Source of the DNA: Pedobacter sp. W3I1
GTDB lineage: Bacteria; Bacteroidota; Bacteroidia; Sphingobacteriales; Sphingobacteriaceae
Assembly (NCBI RefSeq): GCF_030816015.1
Contig: NZ_JAUSXN010000001.1
Location: 1,984,001-2,048,000 of the forward strand
Direction of reading: 5' to 3'
Length of the DNA stretch: 64,000 bases
The position numbers and the translations under genes are program-made. How positions within the stretch are numbered: the stretch's first letter is position 1; each line of letters begins with the position of its first letter. The notes under the pieces were generated by a model. That model was not told where the DNA came from. It made no database searches and saw only the letters and a program-made list of their open reading frames with translations. This document shows positions 54,767 through 64,000 of this stretch, piece by piece.

Positions 54767-56095
54767 ATGAGCATTCAAAAGTTTATTAAGCCATTTATTT
54801 TCCTTGGTTTAATAGTCAATCTATCACAGGCACAAGAAAAAAACAGTTACAAATTCGATTTCGGGCCTGGAAAGGTTGCTAAAGACTATATACAAATTTT
54901 ACCTGCCGATGCTTACAGTAAAGAAAAAGGTTATGGTTTTGATTTTGATTCGAAAGTTGAGGGGGTAAATTATGGCGGAAAGAACCTTTTAACTACAGAT
55001 CTGGTTAAAAGTGATCAACCATTTTATTTTTCGGTTGCAGTTCCTGAAGGTAATTACAAAATCACGGTGATGCTTGGCGATCCGAAGGGAGCAACGTTAA
55101 CTACAGTAAAAGCCGAATCGAGAAGGTTGATGCTCGAAGATGTAAAAACCACCGCAGGACAATCGCTAACTAAAACATTTATCGTAAATGTTAAAGATAA
55201 ACACATTACTGGCGGGCAATTGGTTTCGTTAAAGCCACGCGAACTCACCAAACTCGATTGGGATGATAAACTGACTTTGGAATTTGACCATCAAACGGCA
55301 CTACAGGCACTCGAAATTACGAAGGTTGAAGACCAGGTTACTGTTTTCTTAGCCGGGAACTCGACTGTAGTAAACCAGGACGATGAACCCTGGGCATCGT
55401 GGGGGCAAATGATTCCCCGTTTTTTTAAACCAGGCGTTGCCATTGCCAATCATGCCGAATCTGGTTTAACATTAGGATCGTTTTTAGGGAGCAAACGTTT
55501 AACAAAGGTTTTAAGTGTGATGAAACCCGGCGATTATTTGTTCATTGAATTCGGGCATAATGATCAAAAAGATAAAGGGCCAAATAATGGTGCTTATAAA
55601 TCGTATACCGAAAGGTTAAAAACATTCATTTCGGAAGTGAAGAAAAAAGGCGGAATACCTGTGGTGGTTACCTCAACCAGCAGAAGATCTTTTGGGCCGG
55701 ATGGAAAAATTGTAAACTCTCTTGGCGATTTCCCGTCTGCAGCACGTAAAGTGGCCGCTGATGAAAAAGTAGCTTTAATTGATTTAAATGCCATGACTTC
55801 GACCTTATTTAATGCTTTAGGCGAAGAACCATCGAAAAAGGCATTTGTTCATTATCCGGCCAACAGTTATCCTGGCCAGGATAAGGCATTGGCCGATAAC
55901 ACACACTTTAATCCTTATGGTGCTTATGAAATTGCACAATGTATCATCTTAGGGATTAAAGAACAGAAATTAGGGATTGTTAAATATCTGGTAGATGATT
56001 TACCAAGATTCGATCCGGCAAAACCGGATAATCCTGCAAATTGGCATTGGCCAGAGAGTCCGAAAAGTAGTGTGGTTAAACCAGATGGTAATTAA
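54767..56095 (+). CDS. Rhamnogalacturonan acetylesterase (SGNH hydrolase, CE12 type)
   Basis: The frame gives 442 aa from ATG 54767 (MSIQKFIKPFIFLGLIVNLSQAQ, Sec signal); the upstream frame to 54737 starts with TTG and is rejected. Residues about 25-185 are a beta-sandwich of galactose-binding type ('KFDFGPGKVAKDYIQILPADAYSKEKGYGFD'). The SGNH domain has block I 'VFLAGNSTVV' (Ser near residue 199), block III 'FIEFGHNDQKDKG' near 262 and block V 'DNTHFNPYGAYEIA' near 377 (Asp and His of the triad). It removes acetyl groups from rhamnogalacturonan I in the periplasm or outside. A 6-bp gap to the next gene indicates an operon with the arabinofuranosidase. Confidence 0.9.
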   Translation: MSIQKFIKPFIFLGLIVNLSQAQEKNSYKFDFGPGKVAKDYIQILPADAYSKEKGYGFDFDSKVEGVNYGGKNLLTTDLVKSDQPFYFSVAVPEGNYKITVMLGDPKGATLTTVKAESRRLMLEDVKTTAGQSLTKTFIVNVKDKHITGGQLVSLKPRELTKLDWDDKLTLEFDHQTALQALEITKVEDQVTVFLAGNSTVVNQDDEPWASWGQMIPRFFKPGVAIANHAESGLTLGSFLGSKRLTKVLSVMKPGDYLFIEFGHNDQKDKGPNNGAYKSYTERLKTFISEVKKKGGIPVVVTSTSRRSFGPDGKIVNSLGDFPSAARKVAADEKVALIDLNAMTSTLFNALGEEPSKKAFVHYPANSYPGQDKALADNTHFNPYGAYEIAQCIILGIKEQKLGIVKYLVDDLPRFDPAKPDNPANWHWPESPKSSVVKPDGN

Positions 56096-56101
56096 AATTT
56101 A

Positions 56102-58447
56102 ATGAAAAAAATTATTACAATCGTCTTGTTCGCAGTCTGGTATGGAACTACTTTTGGACAAACAAGCTTACAGCCATTTAATTTATCGGAAGTCCGTTTG
56201 TTGGATGGGCCGTTTAAACAGGCTCAGGAAACCGATAAAAAATACATGCTATCATTAAATGCGGATAGGCTTTTGGCCCCATATTTAAGGGAGGCAGGAC
56301 TACAGCCCAAAGCAGCATCTTATGGTAACTGGGAAAACACAGGTTTAGATGGGCATATTGGCGGACATTATTTGTCTGCTCTGGCTTTAATGTATGCGTC
56401 AACCGGCGATACTAAGGTGAAGGAACGAATGGAATACATGATTGCTGAACTGGATAGGTGTCAGGTGAAAAATGGTGATGGTTATTTAGCAGGTATCCCA
56501 GGGGGTAAAGAAATCTGGAAGGAGATAAAGGCTGGGAATATAAAGTCATCCAGTTTTTCGCTGAATGGAAAATGGGTTCCCCTCTATAATATCCATAAAA
56601 TTTACGCCGGGCTTTACGATGCTTACGCAGTTGCCGGTAATGCAAAAGCAAAACAAATGCTCCTAAAACTCACCGATTGGTGTGTAGATCTGGTTTCCAG
56701 TTTATCCGACCAACAGGTTCAGGAACTTTTGAAAAGCGAACATGGCGGATTAAATGAAACTTTCGCACATGTTTATGCCATAACTGGCGATCAAAAGTAC
56801 CTTCAATTGGCGAAGCGGTTTTCAGATCAATCCATTCTAAATCCACTATTAAAAAATACGGATGCGCTAAATGGCTTGCATGCAAACACACAAATTCCGA
56901 AGGTGATCGGCTTTGAGGAAATTGCTTTGCTAAATAAAGATGCCGATTGGGCCAATGCTGCTGCTTTCTTTTGGAAAACGGTAGTGGAGCATCGAACAGT
57001 AGCCATTGGTGGAAATAGCGTTAGAGAGCATTTTCATCCCGCGAATAATTTTTCGTCGATGACCGAATCGCGCGAAGGGCCCGAAACCTGCAATTCTTAC
57101 AACATGTTGAAGCTTACTAAACAGTTGTTTTTGGCCACTCCTTCAAACACTTACCTCGATTATTACGAACGTACGCTTTATAATCATATCCTCTCTTCGC
57201 AAAGGCCGGAAGGTGGTTTTGTATATTTTACACCCATGCGGCCAGGGCATTACCGAACTTATTCGAGTCTGCAGGAAAGTTTCTGGTGCTGTGTAGGCTC
57301 GGGACTGGAAAACCATGGTAAGTACGGCGAGCTAATTTACTCGCACAACAAGAATAACCTTTATGTAAATCTTTTTATCCCCTCAACCTTAAACTGGAAA
57401 GAAAAAGGTATTCAGCTTACCCAGCAAACGCTTTTTCCAGATGCGGAAAATACCACACTCAAACTTCAATTAAAAAACAATCAGCGTTTTGCATTACATT
57501 TCCGTCAGCCTGCCTGGATAGAAAAGGGAAAAATGACCGTGTTGGTAAATGGAAAAAAGGTGATTGCTAAAAGTGATGCAAATGGATATGCCAGTATCGA
57601 CCGTGTTTGGTCTACTGGCGATGTGCTTAATATTTCATTACCGATGCACACCACTACTGAATTTATGCCTGATGGTTCTGACTGGGTGGCCTTTCTCCGC
57701 GGACCGATTGTGCTTGCTGCGGCTATGGATACTTTGAGTCAGCCAAATTTAACCGCTGATGGTAGCAGGATGGGGCATATTGCTTCAGGAGCATTGTTCC
57801 CCATTAGCGATGCACCACTAGTTACAGGAGCTAAAAATACCTTAGCAGACGAAATTACTTCGACTGATAAAAACAGTTTAACTTTTAATGCCCGAAATGC
57901 GATTTATCAGCCGAAATACAAATCTTTAAAACTGGTTCCATTTTACACGTTGCCCGAAAAGCGATATGTGGTTTATTTCCCTTACAGCAGTGCTGAGGCA
58001 TTGCCAGAGCGTGCAAAGGCGATTAAGTTGGCAGAAGAAGCGCAGATGAAGATGGAGCAGCAAACTGTTGATGTGGTTAACACTGGAGAGCAGCAACCAG
58101 AATCTGATCATAATTTTAAAGGTGAACAAACGGATAACGGAAGCTACCAGGAAAGGCATTTTAGAAATGGAAAGGCATGGTTTAGTTATGTGCTTAAAAA
58201 CAAAGATTTATCAGCGAATAAGCTGAGTATAACTTATTTCGGAAAGGAAAAGAATAGAAACTTCTCTATCCTGATCAATGGTGTTGAGATTGAAAAGGTG
58301 AGGCTGGATGGGAGCAGGGGTGATGCTTTTTATACGCAAGAATACCAAATTCCAAAAGAGCTGTTAAAAGCAGATTTAGAAGTGAAATTTGTTGCGGATC
58401 AGGGATCGGCTATAGCGAATATATATGAGGTGAGGTTGGTGAGGTAG
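56102..58447 (+). CDS. Beta-L-arabinofuranosidase, GH127/GH146 type
   Basis: This 781-aa secreted protein (signal MKKIITIVLFAVWYGTTFGQ) has the (alpha/alpha)6 barrel of this clan from about residue 25 to 430. The thiol-zinc centre is present: 'SREGPETCNSYNML' near residue 325 (Glu and Cys) and 'ESFWCCVGSGLENHGKYGELIY' near 395 (Cys-Cys, the second being the nucleophile). Beta-sandwich domains and a C-terminal domain beginning around residue 640 follow ('NDHNFKG'-like, 'FSILINGVEIEKVRLDG'). It cleaves beta-L-arabinofuranosyl units, as found on pectic and plant glycoprotein side chains. The long C-terminal part is typical of the Bacteroides GH146 branch. It is translationally close to the CE12 gene. 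Confidence 0.92.
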   Translation: MKKIITIVLFAVWYGTTFGQTSLQPFNLSEVRLLDGPFKQAQETDKKYMLSLNADRLLAPYLREAGLQPKAASYGNWENTGLDGHIGGHYLSALALMYASTGDTKVKERMEYMIAELDRCQVKNGDGYLAGIPGGKEIWKEIKAGNIKSSSFSLNGKWVPLYNIHKIYAGLYDAYAVAGNAKAKQMLLKLTDWCVDLVSSLSDQQVQELLKSEHGGLNETFAHVYAITGDQKYLQLAKRFSDQSILNPLLKNTDALNGLHANTQIPKVIGFEEIALLNKDADWANAAAFFWKTVVEHRTVAIGGNSVREHFHPANNFSSMTESREGPETCNSYNMLKLTKQLFLATPSNTYLDYYERTLYNHILSSQRPEGGFVYFTPMRPGHYRTYSSLQESFWCCVGSGLENHGKYGELIYSHNKNNLYVNLFIPSTLNWKEKGIQLTQQTLFPDAENTTLKLQLKNNQRFALHFRQPAWIEKGKMTVLVNGKKVIAKSDANGYASIDRVWSTGDVLNISLPMHTTTEFMPDGSDWVAFLRGPIVLAAAMDTLSQPNLTADGSRMGHIASGALFPISDAPLVTGAKNTLADEITSTDKNSLTFNARNAIYQPKYKSLKLVPFYTLPEKRYVVYFPYSSAEALPERAKAIKLAEEAQMKMEQQTVDVVNTGEQQPESDHNFKGEQTDNGSYQERHFRNGKAWFSYVLKNKDLSANKLSITYFGKEKNRNFSILINGVEIEKVRLDGSRGDAFYTQEYQIPKELLKADLEVKFVADQGSAIANIYEVRLVR

Positions 58448-58919
58448 ATAGCTGGCGTCATTTCGTCTTATTCCGTGGTCTGTGTCCCCACAGACCACTA
58501 TCGTTATTCAAATCGATCGTCATCCTGAACTTGTTTTTGCCGTGGTCTGTGTCCTCACGGACCACTGGAGTTATTTAATACAATCGTCTTCCTGAACCCT
58601 GTTAAAAGATTTCTCCGCTGCGGTCGAAATGACGATTTATCAAAGTGATATGTTTCTCCAATAGCATACGGCATCGCTCAAAGGCGATCGTCCTCCTGAA
58701 CTTGGTTCAGGATCCTTATTCCGTGGTCTGTGTCCCCACAGACCACTAGCATTTTCAAATCGATCGTCATCCTGAACTTGTTTTTGCCGTGGTCTGTGTC
58801 CTCACGGACCACTAGAGTTACTTAATACAATCGTCGTCCTGAACTTGTTTCAGGATCTATCGTCCTCCTGAACTTGGTTCAGGATCTTATTTAAGAAAGT
58901 TTATACTTCTTTAGCATGT
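58448..58919. repeat. Dense repeat block between convergent pectin genes
   Basis: A ~125-bp segment occurs twice, at about 58471-58596 and 58718-58843, nearly identical. Each copy contains two 'CGTGGTCTGTG...CACAGACCAC' hairpins (58474-58498, 58541-58565, 58721-58747, 58788-58812) separated by 'atcgatcgtcatcctgaacttg'. A half copy of the 'GGTCGAAATGACG' element (58597-58634) and 'CCTGAACTTGGTTCAGG' hairpins fill the rest. Confidence 0.9.
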
Positions 58920-59915
58920 TTATTGCTTTAATAAAGCTTGCAGTTCTTTTTCTTTAATAGTTAATATGGTGCCATGCCTTAAACCTTTTGGCAAAGAAAT
59001 TTTATCAGAAACATCAACCCAGTTTTTTAAATCTGCAGATCGGATGGCCCCATATTTATGATCACGGTATTTATCGAAATACACCATCCAGTTATTACCG
59101 ATTTTTAAGGTTGTTGGTCCCTCAGCCCAGTAATTTCCGGTAATTGGACTTCCGGCCTTGCTGTAAGGGCCAGTCAACTGATCGGCATAAGCCATTTTGA
59201 TGTTCTTTTGAGCAGGCTCACGGGTTTCATCTTTTAAAAACATGATAAACTGCTTGCCTTCTTTTACAATAGTGGCATCAATTACATTAAAGCCAGGATC
59301 GTAAAGCAATTTGGTTTCCGAATAGGTTTTAAAATCTTTCGTGGTAACGTAATACATTCTGTGATTGTAACCGCTTTCTTCAGTTGAGGCTGATTCATTA
59401 AACTTACCCGTAATAGTTGTAGCCCAATAAATCATATAGGTCTTGGTTCGGCTATCATAGGTGATTTCGGGAGCCCAGGTGTTCCTGGCACCCTCTTCTT
59501 TAACCATAACAGGTAAAAATTTTTGTTCGCTCCAGTTAATCAGGTCTTTCGAGCTGGCATAACCAATGCCTTTATCTTTCCAGCTCACGGTCCAAACCAT
59601 GTGAAACAAGCCATCAGCCCCCCGGATAATGCAAGGGTCTCTCATCAGTTTATCTTTGCTTACCGTAGGGGGTAGGAACGATTGATCATTTTTAAGCGCG
59701 GTCCATTTGTATGCATCGTTACTATAGGCCAGGTGCAAGCCATCTTCTCCATTGCCCTTAAAATAGGCAAAGAGATAAACTTCTTTTTTAGATTTTGCCT
59801 TGGCACTAATCGCTTTATCGGGACTTACAATTTCATATTTGCTTTGTCCTTTAAGCATCTGAGTAGCCGAAAGCAGTAGAAATACGAGGCTTGCGATTTT
59901 ATATTTCATCTTCAA
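58920..59915 (-). CDS. GH43-family glycosidase (arabinan/xylan-type, secreted)
   Basis: This is a 331-aa five-bladed beta-propeller with a signal peptide (MKMKYKIASLVFLLLSATQMLKG). Family features include 'YLFAYFKGNGEDGLHLAYSNDAYKW', 'MRDPCIIRGADGLFHMVWTV' near residue 92, 'NTWAPEITYDSRTKTYMIYWAT' near 145 and 'YWAEGPTTLKIGNNWMVYFD' near 270, where the Glu in AEGP is the probable acid. These residues fit the inverting mechanism of GH43. The substrate is probably alpha-L-arabinofuranosyl or related side chains, by context with GH51 genes. It is the last gene of a three-gene operon; its start abuts the stop of the GH51 gene upstream. Confidence 0.88.
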   Translation of the reverse strand: MKMKYKIASLVFLLLSATQMLKGQSKYEIVSPDKAISAKAKSKKEVYLFAYFKGNGEDGLHLAYSNDAYKWTALKNDQSFLPPTVSKDKLMRDPCIIRGADGLFHMVWTVSWKDKGIGYASSKDLINWSEQKFLPVMVKEEGARNTWAPEITYDSRTKTYMIYWATTITGKFNESASTEESGYNHRMYYVTTKDFKTYSETKLLYDPGFNVIDATIVKEGKQFIMFLKDETREPAQKNIKMAYADQLTGPYSKAGSPITGNYWAEGPTTLKIGNNWMVYFDKYRDHKYGAIRSADLKNWVDVSDKISLPKGLRHGTILTIKEKELQALLKQ

Positions 59916-61457
<1,542 letters not shown>

Positions 61458-61470
61458 GATCTCGTTAAAT

Positions 61471-63471
61471 CTATTGGTTAAATGGGATTTTGATAACGTT
61501 AAAAGAATAAGGCTTTAAAGCAATGTTCAGTTTTTTGCCTTTTAGGTTAATGGTGTTTTTTTGTGGGCTTACTGCTTCAGGATTTTTGAAAGAGTTGAGC
61601 TCTTTTAAGTTACTGTTCGCTATTTCCTCATTGGTAGCCTTACTTTTTAATTTTATTTTTCCCTCCAGATCAAAATCAATGTTCTGCGACTGATCGGAGT
61701 TATTGGCAATCTTAATGATCAGTTCTTTTTTTGCCTGATCGGTTACGGCAGAAGCATAAAGCCCATCCTGACCGATAATGTTTTTCTCATCAAGGGTAAT
61801 CGAAACTACATCAGTCCCTTTGTTGGTCGAAAATTGTTTCTGAACATAATAATCAGGCGTTCCGTACGATTTTAAATTATCTACCCAGATCATATCAGGT
61901 GCCCATTGCCAGGCATCAATATGGGCGAAAAGTGGCGCGTAAGAAGCCATCTGTACTACGTCGGCATTACGCTCCAAACCGGTCATTAATGAAGCCGAAG
62001 CCAATGCACTTTGCCAGTTGTTTCGGTCGCTTCCGATTATACTATTGTCTGCATGTACTGCATATTCGCCAACAAAAACCTTCGATCCGTTTCTTGGATA
62101 GTTATCGTAACGACCGGCATTTTTCAAAAACCAGTCTGCAGGGCGGTAGTAGTGTTCATCAATAAAATCAGCATTGTTGTTTCTTAAAGTGGTATTCAAT
62201 AAGTCAAAGCGATCGCCATCCGGACCGGTGCCAGAGCTGTAGATCAGTTTAAAACCTGGATATTTGGCTTTTATTGCTTTGGTGAAAATCGCTAACCTTT
62301 CCAGATACTGTGGGCCCCAGTTTTCGTTTCCAACACCCATCATTTTTAGGTTAAAAGGTTTTGGATGACCTAAATCGGCCCGCATTTTTCCCCATTTGGT
62401 ATTTACATCGCCGTTGGCAAATTCGATCAGATCCAATGCATCCTGTACGTAAGGATCAAGCTCATCAAGGGCCGCCACTTCGGCCGAATTATACTGGCAG
62501 GCCATGCCGCAGTTCAAAATCGGGAGTGCATCCGAACCGATATCTTCTGCCAGTTGGAAATATTCGAAAAAGCCCAGGCCAAAGCTCTGGTAATAATCAG
62601 GTGCCGGGCGATGGGCAAATTCAATATTCCAGCGGTTCATTAACAGTTGTCTGTTTTCAATCGGGCCAATGGTTTTTTTCCATTGATAACGGTTGGCCAG
62701 ATCAGTGCCTTCTACAATACAGCCACCAGGGAAGCGGATAAATCCTGGTTTCATATCGGCCAGTAACTGTACCATGTCGGCTCTTAATCCCTGCGGACGG
62801 TTTTTCCAGGTGTCGCCAGGGAAAAGCGAAATCATATCCAGATCGATGTTTCCATTGCCCTGAAACAAAATAGAAAATTTGGCTTTTGCATCGGTTTCAG
62901 TAGCGGTAAAACTTGCCGACTGCTTTTTCCAATCGCTACCTGTTTGCTCGGGGGCTAAACTTCCTTGTCCGATGATTTTATTATTCGAATCTTTTAGTAA
63001 CAGCACGAGTTTAACGCCTGGCTTTGCTTGACGGTACATCACAGAAAAATCGTAACGCAGACCTTTTTTTACACCCATGCCTTTAAAGCCCTCGTTTACG
63101 AGCTCAAAATCGTCAGTTTGTTTTTTTACCTGTAAATACCTGGGATTGGTGGTGTTAACTTCTTTGCGGTTTACCACCAATATTTCTCCTTCCTGTGGTT
63201 TTGGTTGGAAAGTCCAGCCCATTAGCGGTTTTGTAAATTCAAAGGAGCGGTTTTTAATCAGTTCGGCATAAATGCCGCCGTCGGCACCAAAGTTGATGTC
63301 TTCAAAAAAAACACCCCACATATTAGGTTGCACCTTGGCGATAGAATGGTCTGTTTTAACTTTAATCACTTTTGCAGTTTGTGCCTGCACTCCTGGGATA
63401 TAGCCAATTCCGATAACAGCATACATTATGCATGCCGAAAACACACTTTTTACAGGGTTATTTAATTTCAT
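61471..63471 (-). CDS. Alpha-L-arabinofuranosidase, GH51 (long form with carbohydrate-binding insert)
   Basis: This 666-aa protein has a Sec signal (to about residue 30). A short barrel opening ('[31 protein letters not shown]') leads into a CBM4/9-like beta-sandwich at about residues 85-218 ('[42 protein letters not shown]'). The barrel then resumes ('[30 protein letters not shown]'). The acid/base Glu is in '[14 protein letters not shown]' near 380 and the nucleophile in '[11 protein letters not shown]' near 466. This layout is typical of the long eukaryote-like GH51 subgroup. It leads the operon with the shorter GH51 and GH43, and the three together would debranch arabinan or arabinoxylan. 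Confidence 0.93.
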   Translation of the reverse strand: MKLNNPVKSVFSACIMYAVIGIGYIPGVQAQTAKVIKVKTDHSIAKVQPNMWGVFFEDINFGADGGIYAELIKNRSFEFTKPLMGWTFQPKPQEGEILVVNRKEVNTTNPRYLQVKKQTDDFELVNEGFKGMGVKKGLRYDFSVMYRQAKPGVKLVLLLKDSNNKIIGQGSLAPEQTGSDWKKQSASFTATETDAKAKFSILFQGNGNIDLDMISLFPGDTWKNRPQGLRADMVQLLADMKPGFIRFPGGCIVEGTDLANRYQWKKTIGPIENRQLLMNRWNIEFAHRPAPDYYQSFGLGFFEYFQLAEDIGSDALPILNCGMACQYNSAEVAALDELDPYVQDALDLIEFANGDVNTKWGKMRADLGHPKPFNLKMMGVGNENWGPQYLERLAIFTKAIKAKYPGFKLIYSSGTGPDGDRFDLLNTTLRNNNADFIDEHYYRPADWFLKNAGRYDNYPRNGSKVFVGEYAVHADNSIIGSDRNNWQSALASASLMTGLERNADVVQMASYAPLFAHIDAWQWAPDMIWVDNLKSYGTPDYYVQKQFSTNKGTDVVSITLDEKNIIGQDGLYASAVTDQAKKELIIKIANNSDQSQNIDFDLEGKIKLKSKATNEEIANSNLKELNSFKNPEAVSPQKNTINLKGKKLNIALKPYSFNVIKIPFNQ

Positions 63472-63936
63472 ACGGTTTAATATTTGGAAGATCTAATGGT
63501 AAAAGTAAAATATTTAAAATAATAAACGTCATAAGAACATTTATTTTTTTCTCCATCAACGATTTTGTTTATAAATTCTACAATCTTAGCATCGGAAGAA
63601 ACGATGTGAATACCCGCAATTAGAAATGAGGTACTAAAAGGGTTTACTAAAGTAACTTTTTACTTGATGTTTAAAATTTATTTTGCCGGAACCTTTAAAA
63701 TCTTTCTTGTAATATATTGTCATAGTGAAAAAGCAGGATACTACAGGATGCGCCTTAAAAATATACTATTTACATTCGACATGAATCATTTAATAGTCGC
63801 TACCCGGCAGCTGTTAAAATTCACTAACCAATAACACACAATGAGCCTTCGTTTCTTCCATATTCTGGTATTAACTATGTTTTTTTATACGGCTTTTGTG
63901 TGCAAAATAGCTGTTTCTTCTAATTGACAAATTAAT
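63472..63936. other. Divergent intergenic region at the end of the window
   Basis: This AT-rich stretch presumably carries the promoter of the GH51-GH51-GH43 operon on the minus strand and of the partial gene on the plus strand. A 28-codon frame starting at 63841 (MSLRFFHILVLTMFFYTAF...) ends before the partial gene. It could be a small leader peptide but has no other support. Confidence 0.4.
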
Positions 63937-64000
63937 ATGAATCTCAAAAAATACATTTTGCTTAGCCTCTTAAGTGCACTAACACTTTGTTGTTTGGCGC
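63937..64000 (+). CDS. Start of a secreted protein (cut by window edge)
   Basis: Only 21 codons are visible: ATG at 63937, then MNLKKYILLSLLSALTLCCLA. This is a typical signal peptide, and Cys-Cys in the core could indicate a lipoprotein. In Bacteroidota this position beside a polysaccharide locus is often a SusC/SusD, hybrid two-component sensor or further glycosidase gene, but nothing in the visible residues decides between them. Confidence 0.5.
   Translation, partial: MNLKKYILLSLLSALTLCCLA

Overview
The window looks like a chromosomal segment of a Bacteroidota bacterium, most probably Sphingobacteriaceae (Pedobacter-like). The signs are a low-to-moderate G+C content, genes largely without Shine-Dalgarno sites, several TAnnTTTG-like -7 boxes just upstream of start codons, a type IX secretion 'plug' protein, a lipidated TamA homologue (TamL type), a patatin with its own outer-membrane barrel, and many secreted plant-polysaccharide hydrolases. 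This placement is inference from gene content only.

Layout. 1-5.1 kb: the start of a ricin-lectin lipoprotein gene (cut by the window edge), gene-poor DNA with decayed fragments, a small secreted protein, a cation:proton antiporter and an acyl-CoA thioesterase. 5.15-6.77 kb: a tandem array of about 18 copies of a ~90-bp unit. 6.8-12.9 kb: cytoplasmic alpha-amylase, then a four-gene minus-strand group (Tat-type sugar isomerase-like protein, ApbE flavin transferase, Tat-type Gfo/Idh/MocA oxidoreductase, SUMF1-fold protein). 13.4-24.5 kb: housekeeping genes (T9SS plug protein, ABC-F ATPase, an Rrf2 regulator with a matching pair of operator-like palindromes at itself and at a neighbouring NAD(P)-binding oxidoreductase, PyrD, AlkD-like protein, a conserved 56-aa protein, tRNA-Cys, TrmH-type methyltransferase, TamL). 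24.5-35.5 kb: 2'-5' RNA ligase-like protein, repeats, patatin/barrel protein, TspO, M28 peptidase, a degenerate M16-like protein, an RsbQ/KAI2-like hydrolase and a large secreted PHP-like protein.

The most striking region is 35.75-53.97 kb, a minus-strand gene cluster. It encodes a giant synthase fusing an FMN enoyl-reductase-type region to KS-AT-ACP-ACP-KR, and a second synthase with KS-AT-DH and a fused Sfp-type phosphopantetheinyl transferase. These are followed by a discrete acyl carrier protein, an alpha/beta hydrolase, two GT1 glycosyltransferases (one frameshifted), two condensation-fold acyltransferases (HxxxDG motif) and a small membrane protein. Together they have all the activities needed to build a reduced polyketide-like acyl chain, release it, glycosylate it and acylate it. 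I infer a glycolipid-type product related in logic to PUFA-synthase and heterocyst-glycolipid systems. I do not recognise this exact cluster as described.

54.7-63.5 kb is a pectin side-chain (arabinan / rhamnogalacturonan I) degradation locus: a CE12-type acetylesterase and a GH127/GH146 beta-L-arabinofuranosidase on the plus strand, convergent with a GH43 and two GH51 enzymes on the minus strand. The window ends in the signal-peptide region of another secreted protein.

Intergenic spaces are unusually rich in dispersed palindromic elements of at least five families, and in short tandem duplications of them.
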